From Flavimaribacter sp039888615 (GTDB taxonomy: Bacteria > Pseudomonadota > Alphaproteobacteria > Rhizobiales > Rhizobiaceae): a stretch of DNA of 64,000 bases. The DNA lies in assembly GCA_039888615.1 (NCBI GenBank), contig JBDQQS010000002.1; one strand, given 5' to 3'. How positions within the stretch are numbered: the stretch's first letter is position 1; every line of letters begins with the position of its first letter. The notes under the pieces were generated by a model. That model was not told the DNA's origin. It made no database searches and was given only the letters and a program-made list of their open reading frames with translations. Below, one piece after another: positions 40,435 to 49,071 of this stretch. The translations under genes were made by a program, and so were the position numbers.

Positions 40435-41517
40435 ATGGAACGACGTACATTTCTTAAAAGCGCAGCGCTTGCGGGCGCCGCTACAACGCTTGCCGCTCCG
40501 GCGGTCGCCCAGTCCACCACCGAGATGGTTATCGTCTCGACCTGGCCGCGCGACTTTCCGGGTCTCGGGCTTCCCGCCCAGCGCCTGGCGGCTCGTATCG
40601 GCGAACTGACGGACGGCCGTCTCGACGTGCAATATTACGCAGCCGGCGAGCGCGTCGGCGCGTTCGACGCTTTCGACGAAGTCGCGTCAGGCAATGCGCA
40701 GGCCTATATCGGCGCCGACTATTACTGGAAGGGCAAGCACCCCGGCTGGGTGCCGTTCACGGCCATTCCATTCGGCATGACCAGCACCGAAATCGACGCC
40801 TGGACGAAATTCGGCGGTGGACAGGAACTGTGGGACGAACTCGCGGACCAGTTCGGACTGCAAAACTTCGCAGCCGGCAACACCGGCGTCCAGATGGGCG
40901 GCTGGTTCAACAAGGAAATCAATTCGCCTGACGACCTGAAAGGTCTGAAGATGCGCATTCCGGGCCTCGGCGGCGACGTCATGGCCAAGCTCGGCGCGTC
41001 TCCGGTGTCTCTGCCCGGCGGCCAGATCTATGAAAACCTGGTGTCCGGCGCGATCGACGCAACGGAGTGGGTTGGCCCGTACAACGACTACTTCATGAAG
41101 TTTTATGAAGCGGCCAAGTACTACTACTGGCCGGGCATGCACGAGCCGGGTTCGATGCTGGCCATGGGTCTGAACAAGAGCTGGTACAACAGCCTTCCGA
41201 AGACCGAACAGGCAATCATCAAGGCCGCGTGTACGGAAGAAAACAACCTGACGCTTTCCGAAACCAACGCCAATAACGGCGCCTATCTGAACCGTCTGAT
41301 CAACGATCACGGCGTTGAGCTGCGCGAGTTCAACGACGACGTCTACGACGCGTTCGGTTCGGCGTCGGCGGAAGTCATCGAGGAAGCGCGCGACTACGAC
41401 GACCTTTCGAAGCGGATCTACGACTCGGTTCTCGAAAAGCGTGACGAGATCGGCGCATGGACGGCTCTGTCGGACATGGCCTACGTGCAGAAGCGTAACC
41501 GGGTTATCGGTCGCTGA
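40435..41517 (+). CDS. TRAP transporter substrate-binding protein (DctP/TakP-like) with Tat signal
   Basis: The 360-residue periplasmic protein has a twin-arginine signal (ERRTFLKSAALAGAA...AVAQ, cleavage near residue 27) and the DctP fold. It resembles the TakP alpha-keto-acid subgroup: NTGVQMGGWFNKEINSPDD, GLKMRIPGLGGDVM with the ligand-binding Arg, and IDATEWVGPYND. Substrate is probably a 2-oxo acid or similar organic anion, by analogy. ATG 40435 follows GGGAGGA. A strong hairpin follows the stop, after which the two membrane subunits are encoded. Confidence 0.87.
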   Translation: MERRTFLKSAALAGAATTLAAPAVAQSTTEMVIVSTWPRDFPGLGLPAQRLAARIGELTDGRLDVQYYAAGERVGAFDAFDEVASGNAQAYIGADYYWKGKHPGWVPFTAIPFGMTSTEIDAWTKFGGGQELWDELADQFGLQNFAAGNTGVQMGGWFNKEINSPDDLKGLKMRIPGLGGDVMAKLGASPVSLPGGQIYENLVSGAIDATEWVGPYNDYFMKFYEAAKYYYWPGMHEPGSMLAMGLNKSWYNSLPKTEQAIIKAACTEENNLTLSETNANNGAYLNRLINDHGVELREFNDDVYDAFGSASAEVIEEARDYDDLSKRIYDSVLEKRDEIGAWTALSDMAYVQKRNRVIGR

Positions 41518-41538
41518 TCGCCATCGATCCACGAAATC

Positions 41539-41566
41539 GCGGCAAGGCGGTCATTCGCCTTGCCGC
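41539..41566 (+). promoter_or_regulatory. Perfect 11-bp hairpin between TRAP binding-protein and permease genes
   Basis: GCGGCAAGGCG and CGCCTTGCCGC pair exactly around GTCATT. No T-run follows, so it is more likely an mRNA stabiliser or partial attenuator that keeps binding protein in excess over membrane subunits. A second hairpin GCCTGC-N7-GCAGGC follows at 41599-41617. Confidence 0.65.
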
Positions 41567-41669
41567 AACAGAGCGGTTGTGGAAAGCGGCGGCGACAAGC
41601 CTGCGACAAAAGCAGGCGGCGCGAAAAAGCCCCAAACAGCCATAAGCGGGAAGCTCTTCGGGGGAAGAC

Positions 41670-42665
41670 ATGTCCAATTGGCAATCGGGCCAACCGACGG
41701 CAGCGATGTCGTTTCCGAATGTCGTGCGCTGGTTTGGATGGTCGGTCTTGGCCGTCATGCTGGCGTACCTCGTCAACAATTTCCTGACTTTCGCTGGCGG
41801 GTGGCCGGGCGCGAACGCTGTTTTCCATGGCGACGCCGGCGCCACGGGCCTGCTGCAGACGCTACTTTATCCGCTCGGAGTGATCCTTGCGATCTTCTAC
41901 GTCGCGCGGAGTTCGGCCACCAGCCTGCGACAGGACGCGGCCCGGGTCACGGCCATCAACACCTTTTTCATTCGAGCGGCTTTCTGGAGCGTGCTGATTG
42001 TCGGCGTCGCCGACATGACGCTGTCGTTCCTCAGGGTCGAGGGATTGCTTGAGGCCTTCGTGAGCGCGGATGTCGCCCAGGATCTCGGCCGCTCGAAATT
42101 CCGCGGGGTGTACGTCCATCTGCCTTTGCTCGGCGTCGGCGTCATCCTGGCGATGTTCACGAGAACCCTCGGCTTTCAGTGGCTGGCGCTGCTGATCGTG
42201 GCGGCGGAACTGGCGATCGTGTTACTGCGCTTCATTTTCTCATACGAACAAGCCTTCATGTCCGATCTCGTGCGCTTTTGGTACGGCGCGCTGTTTCTCT
42301 TCGCCAGCGCCTATACGCTGCTGGAGGAGGGGCATGTCCGCGTCGACGTGTTCTACGCCGCATTTACCGACAAGACGAAGGCGGTGGTCAACGCCGTCTG
42401 CACATTGCTGATGGGGCTGACATTCTGCTGGACCATCCTGATCGTCGGCATGGGGCAGAAGAGCTCCATCATCAACAGTCCGATGCTGAACTTCGAAGTG
42501 ACCCAGTCCGGTTTCGGCATGTACGTGAAATACATGATGGCTGGTTTCCTCGGCGTCTTCGCCATATCCATGATGATCCAGTTCGTCGCCTATCTGATGG
42601 ACGCCATCGCCGACTATCGCGGCGAGCCGGGCAAATATCAGCCCGGTGAAAACATGGGGCAGTAG
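41670..42665 (+). CDS. TRAP transporter small permease (DctQ-like), enlarged
   Basis: The 331-residue membrane protein ends in a DctQ domain (about 180-320: VLLRFIFSYEQAFMSDLVRFWYGALFLFASAYTLLEEGHVRVDVFY, SGFGMYVKYMMAGFLGVFAISMMIQFVAYL) but carries an additional N-terminal half with about four helices. Usual DctQ proteins have about 160-200 residues, so this is nearly double, as in some keto-acid TRAP systems. It forms a complex with the large permease encoded 9 bases downstream. Confidence 0.82.
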   Translation: MSNWQSGQPTAAMSFPNVVRWFGWSVLAVMLAYLVNNFLTFAGGWPGANAVFHGDAGATGLLQTLLYPLGVILAIFYVARSSATSLRQDAARVTAINTFFIRAAFWSVLIVGVADMTLSFLRVEGLLEAFVSADVAQDLGRSKFRGVYVHLPLLGVGVILAMFTRTLGFQWLALLIVAAELAIVLLRFIFSYEQAFMSDLVRFWYGALFLFASAYTLLEEGHVRVDVFYAAFTDKTKAVVNAVCTLLMGLTFCWTILIVGMGQKSSIINSPMLNFEVTQSGFGMYVKYMMAGFLGVFAISMMIQFVAYLMDAIADYRGEPGKYQPGENMGQ

Positions 42666-42674
42666 GGGCTGATC

Positions 42675-45326
42675 ATGGAACTCTATTTCCTCTTTCTCCT
42701 CGTCGTCCTGATGGCGCTTGCGCTCGGCTCCGGCTATCCGGTCGCCTTCGCGCTTCCCGGGTCCTCGATCATCACGATCCTGATCGCAGCCGGCTGCGGT
42801 CTTCTGTTCTTCGGCAATATCGACGCGTTTTTCGGGCAGGGCGGGCCATCGGAATGGCTGAGCGCGGGCGTGACCAACTTGCGCGGGGTCTACTGGGAAC
42901 CTGAACGCGACACGCTGATAGCGATTCCGCTGTTCATATTCATGGGCATCATGCTGCAGCGCTCGAAGATCGCGGAAGACCTGCTGATCACGATGGCTCA
43001 GCTGTTCGGACCGATACCGGGCGGCCTTGGCATTTCCGTGATCTTCGTGGGCGCGCTGCTGGCCGCAACGACCGGCATCGTCGGCGCGACCGTGGTGGCG
43101 ATGGGGCTGATTTCGCTGCCCGCCATGATGCGCAACAATTATTCCACGCCGCTCGCCACCGGCACGATCGCCGCGTCCGGCACGCTGGGACAGATCATTC
43201 CGCCCTCAATCGTGCTGATTATCCTTGCAGACCAGCTGTCGAGCGCCGCCGACCAGGCCGGAACCGCGCGCAAGGCGCTCTACAAGGATTCGACCGGCGA
43301 ATTGACCATGCCGTCGATCTTCGACGTCGGATCGACCAGCGCCGGAGAAATGTTCCTCGGCGCCGTGCTGCCGGGCCTGGTGCTTGTCGGCCTGTACATG
43401 GCGTTCATCCTGATCGTCGCCATGATCCGGCCGAAGCTTGCGCCGCCGGTGCATTACGAGGGCAAGTATGATCTCCGCTTCGCGCTGAAGGTTTTGATGA
43501 CCCTGACGCCGCCGCTGGCGCTGATCTTCCTGGTGCTCGGATCGATCATCGCCGGCATCGCCACCGTGAACCAGGCCGGCGCGATCGGCGCCGGCGGAGC
43601 GCTGATCATGGCCGGCTACCGATTGCGCGACGGCTCACGCGACGCCTACTACCCTGCGATCCTTGCGCTGATCTGTCTCGCGGTTATCGGCTTTGTGCTT
43701 GCAAACTTCGACACCAATATCAAAAGCAGCTCGGCGAGCGTTTGGGGCGTTCGCTTCGCCATCGTCGCCGTGGCAGGCCTCATCGTCGCTCTGATATGGA
43801 GCGGATGGCGCGCGCTGAAGATCGAAAACACGCTGCAAAGCGTGATGATCGAAACCGCAAAGACGACGTCTCTCGTCTTCATCATTCTGCTGGGCGCCGC
43901 GATCCTCACGGCGGCGTTCCGCGCGTTTGGCGGCGAGCACCTCGTCCGTGACTTCCTGGAGGGGCTGCCCGGCGGCTTCTGGACCAAGTTCGTTATCGTC
44001 ATGGCGGTGATCTTCGTTCTCGGCTTCTTCCTCGACTTCATCGAGATCGCCGTCGTCGTCGTGCCGATCGTAGCGCCGATCCTGCTCGCCGACCCGTCTG
44101 CGAACGTCACGGCGGTGTGGCTGGGCGTGATGATCGGCCTCAATATCCAGACCTCCTTCCTGACGCCGCCCTTCGGCTTCGCGCTGTTCTACCTGCGCGG
44201 CGTGGCGCCGGCCGCGGTCAAGACGCTGCAGATTTACAAGGGGGTCATTCCGTTCATCTGCATCCAGCTGGTCGCCCTCGTCGTCGTCGGCATGACGCCG
44301 CAACTGGTGAACTATCTGCCCGGACGCGTTTCGCTGCTTTCGGAAACCGCGCCGCCGCCGCGCAACCCGCGTCTGACCTATTGCGTGGACAATTACGTCA
44401 CGGAAGAACTGGCGGGTCGACGCGGCGAAATTCTCGACAGTGTCGAGACGGCGCGCCAACTCGACTGGAGCATTCTGCCGCAGCGCATGGCGAAATCCAT
44501 CGAGGACAGTTTCGACAAGGTGGAAGTGGCGATCGCTTCGCTGGACGAGGCGAACGAGGCCGCCGCGACTGTCGAGCGGGAAAGCGGCGGCTACAAGCCG
44601 CTGCATATCGAGGTGAGGGGCGTCGAGCGCGATATTCGCGGCATTGAAGGCCGCATCGATGACCTGGAAACACAGATCAGGCGGTTGCGCGATCCGAGCC
44701 AGGCGGAGCGGAAGGCAAAACTGGAGCGGCGGGTCGAGGTGCTGACGGCAGATCGCGACGCGCTCGAAGGCAAGATTCCGGAGACCTGGGAACCGGCCTT
44801 TGACGAGTTCCGGGCTCTGGTGAACGGTGAAACCAAGCTGCGGCGTCAATACCAGCAAGCCTCGCGCCAGGCCTTCGAGCCGGTGGCGATGGCGCTGGCG
44901 AGCCTGGACGCCTATGACGCCTTCGTGGCGCTGGAAGACGAGTTGAAGGCCATGCCTCAGCGTATCGCCGACAGCGCGCCGGAAGCGATGGAAGATCCGC
45001 TTGGCGAACTGGCGAGCAAGTTCGGCGAGATTGGCGGCGCGGACGACATCCGCTCCGCGGTTTCGGACGCGCGTCGGGCCTTGCGCGGAAACTCGATCGA
45101 CAAGGCGAAGGCGGCGGAGGAAATCGACGCTGCAGTCGCCGAGTACGATACGCAACTTGCGTGGCGCACGGAGGCGAATACCGCGCTGCGGCCGGGTCTG
45201 CAGACCTATGTCGATTCAATCAAGACAACGATCGGCATTCGTCAGCAGGAGGACATGACGCGCGCGCAGGCCCTGTTCGTTGCAGCCTGCCAGGCCGATC
45301 ACCGCGACATCTCGCTGAATTTCTGA
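42675..45326 (+). CDS. TRAP transporter large permease (DctM-like) with long C-terminal coiled-coil extension
   Basis: Residues 1 to about 545 form the DctM domain (about 12-14 helices, with VIFVGALLAATTGIVGATVVAMGLISLPAMM and FLTPPFGFALFYLRGVAP). A further 320 residues follow after VNYLPGRVSLL. This tail is hydrophilic, begins with a Pro-rich strip (TAPPPRNPRLTY) and contains heptad-like runs such as RGVERDIRGIEGRIDDLETQIRRL and KAKLERRVEVLTADRDALEGKI (about 650-710), so a coiled coil is likely. Ordinary DctM has about 430 residues; an insert near residues 205-230 adds further length. The tail's role is unknown. Confidence 0.85.
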   Translation: MELYFLFLLVVLMALALGSGYPVAFALPGSSIITILIAAGCGLLFFGNIDAFFGQGGPSEWLSAGVTNLRGVYWEPERDTLIAIPLFIFMGIMLQRSKIAEDLLITMAQLFGPIPGGLGISVIFVGALLAATTGIVGATVVAMGLISLPAMMRNNYSTPLATGTIAASGTLGQIIPPSIVLIILADQLSSAADQAGTARKALYKDSTGELTMPSIFDVGSTSAGEMFLGAVLPGLVLVGLYMAFILIVAMIRPKLAPPVHYEGKYDLRFALKVLMTLTPPLALIFLVLGSIIAGIATVNQAGAIGAGGALIMAGYRLRDGSRDAYYPAILALICLAVIGFVLANFDTNIKSSSASVWGVRFAIVAVAGLIVALIWSGWRALKIENTLQSVMIETAKTTSLVFIILLGAAILTAAFRAFGGEHLVRDFLEGLPGGFWTKFVIVMAVIFVLGFFLDFIEIAVVVVPIVAPILLADPSANVTAVWLGVMIGLNIQTSFLTPPFGFALFYLRGVAPAAVKTLQIYKGVIPFICIQLVALVVVGMTPQLVNYLPGRVSLLSETAPPPRNPRLTYCVDNYVTEELAGRRGEILDSVETARQLDWSILPQRMAKSIEDSFDKVEVAIASLDEANEAAATVERESGGYKPLHIEVRGVERDIRGIEGRIDDLETQIRRLRDPSQAERKAKLERRVEVLTADRDALEGKIPETWEPAFDEFRALVNGETKLRRQYQQASRQAFEPVAMALASLDAYDAFVALEDELKAMPQRIADSAPEAMEDPLGELASKFGEIGGADDIRSAVSDARRALRGNSIDKAKAAEEIDAAVAEYDTQLAWRTEANTALRPGLQTYVDSIKTTIGIRQQEDMTRAQALFVAACQADHRDISLNF

Positions 45327-45333
45327 GCTGTGA

Positions 45334-46083
45334 CTATCCCCGTCCGATAAAGGGCATGTTGGTCGCCATGATGGTCATGAACTGAATGTTGGCTTCCAGC
45401 GGGAGGCTGGCCATATGGACGACGGCGTCGGCGACCTGCTGCACATCCATCACCGGCTCGACGCGGGTCGAGCCGTCGGCCTGGATGATACCCTTGCGCA
45501 TGGCGTCGACCATGTCCGTCGAGGCGTTGCCGATGTCGATCTGGCCGCAGGCGATGTTGAAGGGGCGGCCATCCAGGGACAGGGTGCGCGTCAGTCCGGT
45601 GATCCCGTGCTTGGTGACGCTGTAGGGAACGGAGCCTGGACGCGGCACATAGGCCGAGATCGATCCGTTATTGATGATCCGCCCGCCCTGCGGCGACTGT
45701 CCGCGCATGATTGCGAAGGCCGCGCGGGCGCAGATGACCGACCCGGTGAGATTGACGGCCAGCACTTCATACCAGTCTTCGAGCGGCATGTCGTCGATCA
45801 GCCGAGGGGGCTTGCTCATGCCGGCGTTGTTGAACAGGACGTCAAGCCGACCCCATTCCCGTTTGACGCTGGAAAAGGCCGCATCGACCGCCGCCGGATC
45901 CGTGACGTCGCATGAGAGCGGCAGCGCGTCCGGGTTTCCCGCCGCGGTCTCTTCAAGCGCTGCAAGGCGCCGGCCGATCAGACCGACGCGATAACCGTTG
46001 TCGAGCAAGGCGGTCGCCGCGGCGCGGCCAATCCCCGAGCCGGCTCCTGTAACGATCGCAATCTTGGATTGATTGTTGTGCAT
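45334..46083 (-). CDS. Short-chain dehydrogenase/reductase
   Basis: The 249-residue enzyme has the classical SDR layout: VTGAGSGIGRA (about 11-21) for NAD(P), LFNNAGMS, catalytic Ser in NNGSISAY and the catalytic YSVTK (about 157-161). ATG 46083 has GGAGGG six bases upstream and is preferred to the codon at 46098. It converges on the TRAP operon, with stops 8 bases apart. The substrate, a small hydroxy- or oxo-compound, cannot be read from sequence. Confidence 0.85.
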   Translation of the reverse strand: MHNNQSKIAIVTGAGSGIGRAAATALLDNGYRVGLIGRRLAALEETAAGNPDALPLSCDVTDPAAVDAAFSSVKREWGRLDVLFNNAGMSKPPRLIDDMPLEDWYEVLAVNLTGSVICARAAFAIMRGQSPQGGRIINNGSISAYVPRPGSVPYSVTKHGITGLTRTLSLDGRPFNIACGQIDIGNASTDMVDAMRKGIIQADGSTRVEPVMDVQQVADAVVHMASLPLEANIQFMTIMATNMPFIGRG

Positions 46084-46334
46084 TGCATCCCTCCACACCG
46101 TTGACTCAGCTGTCCGGATTCATATCTAGAACGCCTGAGCAATTCCAACTCGCCATTTTGAAAAAAATGGCGCATGTTGGTTATTGATGCAGGCGACGGC
46201 ATTGAAAGTCCAGAGAATGATCTTGCGGCGGCGACACTCGAAACAACTCTATTTAACAGATAAATCTTCTTCTCTTCGGCAGCATCCTGTCGCAAATGTT
46301 CCGACCATCGGACTTGTGGCCTTTGAGGCGTGAT

Positions 46335-47060
46335 ATGGCTGAAACCGAAGAGCCTCTAGTCCTCTACGCAATCGGCGACATTCACGGCCAGCTTGAAATG
46401 CTGCGGGAGCTTCATCAAAAAATCCTGAGATACCACAGGCAATACTACGGCGGATGGCGCGGCGGGCTCGTCTATATCGGCGATTACATCGACCGGGGAC
46501 CGTCCAGCCGCGGCGTGATCGATTGCGTGCGCGAGGGGTTGCCCGGCTTCAGTTCGGTGTTCCTGAGAGGCAATCACGAGGTGATGATGATGCGTTGCCT
46601 TGAGGTGGACGCACGGGAGGCCTGGTTGCAATGGGTCACCAATGGCGGCGAGGAGACGCTCAATTCGTTCGACTATCCGATCGGGCCGAAGGGGATTGAC
46701 CGTGATTTCCTGCGGCAGTGCGTCGGGGAAGAAAGGATCGACTGGTTGTCGTCGTTGCGCCAGACCTACGTCCACGCCGATTTCCTTTTCGTGCACGCCG
46801 GGGTGCGGCCTGGCGTCAAACTGGAAAAACAGCGCGAGCAGGACCTGCTCTGGATCAGGGAGCCCTTTCTCAAGTCCAAGAAGGATTTTGGCCATCTGGT
46901 GGTGCACGGACACACGCCGGTCGAGGAGCCTGAAGTGCTTCCCAACCGGATTGCCATCGACACTGGCGCGGGCTTCGGAAGGAAGCTGACGGCGCTGGTG
47001 ATCGACAGGCCGGCCGACGAATTGCTCGAACATCCGGTCTTCATCTCGGCGAAAGGTTGA
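46335..47060 (+). CDS. Calcineurin-like serine/threonine protein phosphatase (PPP family)
   Basis: The 241-residue protein carries all dinuclear metal motifs of the PPP/ApaH group: GDIHGQ (about 16-21), GDYIDRGP, RGNHEVM, and the C-terminal HGHTPVE. Bacterial members dephosphorylate Ser/Thr or act on diadenosine polyphosphates. ATG 46335 has GAGG six bases upstream and is preferred to an ATG at 46296. Its stop overlaps the following TTG start (TTGA), which suggests cotranslation with the phosphopantetheinyl transferase. Confidence 0.85.
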   Translation: MAETEEPLVLYAIGDIHGQLEMLRELHQKILRYHRQYYGGWRGGLVYIGDYIDRGPSSRGVIDCVREGLPGFSSVFLRGNHEVMMMRCLEVDAREAWLQWVTNGGEETLNSFDYPIGPKGIDRDFLRQCVGEERIDWLSSLRQTYVHADFLFVHAGVRPGVKLEKQREQDLLWIREPFLKSKKDFGHLVVHGHTPVEEPEVLPNRIAIDTGAGFGRKLTALVIDRPADELLEHPVFISAKG

Positions 47061-47836
47061 GGAGGGCTCTGCGGCTGAAAACCATCGGCTCGATCGACAA
47101 GGCCGAAATCATCTCGGGTCACCGGCGCGTTGACATTCCGGAACCGGGCGAAATCCATGTCTGGGTGGCGGCGCTTGACGATGCGGGGTGGACCGATGAC
47201 CTCGCATTCATCGACATGGAGGAGAAGGCCCGCGCAGAGCGTTTCTATTTTCCGGTCCACGCGCGGCGCTTCAGGCGCGGGCGGATCATGCGCAGGATCA
47301 TTCTCGGCAATTACCTCGGTATGGATCCCGATAAAATCCGGTTTGAGACGGCCATACACGGGCGCCCCTCGCTTGCGGCGAACGAGATTGGCGGCCAGGC
47401 CATCGATTTCAACATGTCGAACAGCGAAGAAATCGTAGTCCTGGCGGTTGCGACCGATCGGCGGATCGGGGTCGACGTCGAACTGGAAAAGCCGATGCGG
47501 GACGCCGATTCCATCGCCAGGGGCAGTTTCCACGCCAAGGAGGCCGCCAGCGTCGCCGCAACCGAACCGCCCGGCGACAAGCTGGAAGCCTTCTTCCGCT
47601 GCTGGACCCGCAAAGAGGCTGTGGTCAAGGCCGTTGGAAGCGGATTGCAGATGGATCTGAACGGTTTCTTCGTGGGAACGGGGCGCCGCGTCGATCCTTT
47701 CCAGCCATTGTACGAACCCCATTTTGAGGGCGCGCGCAGCTGGTGGGTCGCCGATTTCTCGCAAGGGCCGGTCTACGCGGCCCTGGCGATGGACGGTCCG
47801 CCCAGGGCGCTGACGATCAGACGCTGGAAGCCCTGA
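47057..47836 (+). CDS. 4'-phosphopantetheinyl transferase (Sfp-type)
   Basis: The 259-residue protein should attach the phosphopantetheine arm of CoA to carrier-protein Ser residues. The two family motifs are present: GVDVELEKP (magnesium-binding, about 138-146) and FFRCWTRKEAVVKAVGSGL (about 177-195). No carrier protein or polyketide/nonribosomal synthase is in the window, so the partner lies elsewhere. The start is uncertain: TTG 47057 overlaps the upstream stop, while the GGAGGG at 47062-47067 could serve an unconventional start further in. Confidence 0.8.
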   Translation: MRRALRLKTIGSIDKAEIISGHRRVDIPEPGEIHVWVAALDDAGWTDDLAFIDMEEKARAERFYFPVHARRFRRGRIMRRIILGNYLGMDPDKIRFETAIHGRPSLAANEIGGQAIDFNMSNSEEIVVLAVATDRRIGVDVELEKPMRDADSIARGSFHAKEAASVAATEPPGDKLEAFFRCWTRKEAVVKAVGSGLQMDLNGFFVGTGRRVDPFQPLYEPHFEGARSWWVADFSQGPVYAALAMDGPPRALTIRRWKP

Positions 47837-47845
47837 TTTACCCTC

Positions 47846-48118
47846 TCAGTCGGACCCAGCCTGTCTTTTGGCCTGGATCAACTGAACGCTTTTCCGGCAG
47901 TCCGGCGACAGCGCATCGAGATTGGTTTCCATGCAGGCGAGAATTCGGCCGCCGCCGGCCTCCACATTGCTGCACAATCGTGTGTAGTCCGGTCGACAGG
48001 TCTTCATCATGGCGCGCGCCATTTTGCGTTGTTCCGGGTTCAGGTTTTGCGCTGTCGTCTGTCCTGCGCAAAGCAGTGCAAACGAGAGGACGAGGAGCGA
48101 TGTTCTGACAAGGCGCAT
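47846..48118 (-). CDS. Small secreted cysteine-rich repeat protein
   Basis: The 90-residue precursor has a signal peptide (MRLVRTSLLVLSFALL...TTAQ, cleavage about residue 23). One Cys-rich repeat like those of the GLG1 family follows: KTCRPDYTRLCSNV, then ACMETNLDALSPDCRKSV. Four Cys in the mature part could form two disulfides in the periplasm. Function unknown. It is divergent from the response regulator gene. Confidence 0.68.
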   Translation of the reverse strand: MRLVRTSLLVLSFALLCAGQTTAQNLNPEQRKMARAMMKTCRPDYTRLCSNVEAGGGRILACMETNLDALSPDCRKSVQLIQAKRQAGSD

Positions 48119-48351
48119 TGAATTCTCCGGCAGATCGTCTTGAGTGGCGGCGTTATTCTCGACATGACAATCTCCTTGATTGCCGATCAGCGCCGGGTTG
48201 CGATGATCTGACTTGCAATATCCACCATCATTGTGTTGGGAGTTTCTTTGAACGGAAACGATTATTCTATTAATGTCAGTGGCTTGTAACCATTTGTAAC
48301 AGCATGGCGGTTGCGCTTGCGGCGTTTCCCGCTTTGTTGCTAACTGGCGTA

Positions 48352-49071
48352 ATGAACGCCGACAGCGCCACGATCCTGCTGGTCGAGGACGATCCGGAAA
48401 TTCGCCGGCTTGTCAGCACGATGATGCAGCATGAAGGGTATCGCGTTGAGGTCGCCTCCGACGGCCCCAAGATGGACGTCGTCATGCAGGGCGTGCAGCC
48501 GGACCTTATAATTCTGGATCTTATGCTGCCGGGGGAGGACGGGCTGTCCATCTGCCGTCGACTGAGGATGACGAACACGGTTCCGATCCTGATGCTAACC
48601 GCGAAAAGCGAAGAGGTGGACCGGGTGATCGGGCTGGAGATGGGCGCGGACGACTATCTCAGCAAACCATTCGGCCCGCGTGAGTTGCTGGCGCGCGTCA
48701 GGGCGCTGTTGCGCAGGGCGCAGGGCGTGTTGCCGATGGCCGACAACCGCCGCTACGCCTTCGACCGGTTTGTTGTGGATCTGGACGCGCGCCTGCTTCT
48801 GCTCTCCAACGACAGGCGCGAGATCGACCTGACCAGCGCCGAGTTCGACATGCTCGCCTGTTTTGTCCTGCGGCCGCGACGGGTGTTGTCGCGCGACCAT
48901 ATTCTCGATCGCCTGCACGGCCGCCAGATCGAACCCTTCGACCGGTCCGTCGACATGCTTGTGTCTCGCCTGCGCAAGAAATTGCGGGCGGCGGCTCCGG
49001 GAACCGACCTGATCAGGACGATCCGCAATGGCGGATATCTGCTGACGTCGCCGGTCGCGCGGATTCCGTAA
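48352..49071 (+). CDS. OmpR-family response regulator
   Basis: The 239-residue regulator has a receiver domain (ILLVEDDPEIRRLV; phospho-acceptor Asp in IILDLMLPGEDG near residue 56; Thr/Lys in MLTAKS and LSKPFGP) and a winged-helix DNA-binding domain (about 140-235; IDLTSAEFDMLACFVLRPRRVLSRDHIL, GYLLTSPV). A frame opens 16 codons earlier, but MNADSATILL fits better. Its stop TAA shares a base with the ATG of the histidine kinase, so the pair is one operon. Confidence 0.88.
   Translation: MNADSATILLVEDDPEIRRLVSTMMQHEGYRVEVASDGPKMDVVMQGVQPDLIILDLMLPGEDGLSICRRLRMTNTVPILMLTAKSEEVDRVIGLEMGADDYLSKPFGPRELLARVRALLRRAQGVLPMADNRRYAFDRFVVDLDARLLLLSNDRREIDLTSAEFDMLACFVLRPRRVLSRDHILDRLHGRQIEPFDRSVDMLVSRLRKKLRAAAPGTDLIRTIRNGGYLLTSPVARIP

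Noticed and set aside
43635..45155. 506-codon minus-strand frame opposite the TRAP large permease
   Set aside because: Same reason: antisense shadow, Arg/His/Asp-rich with no recognisable motif and no ribosome site.
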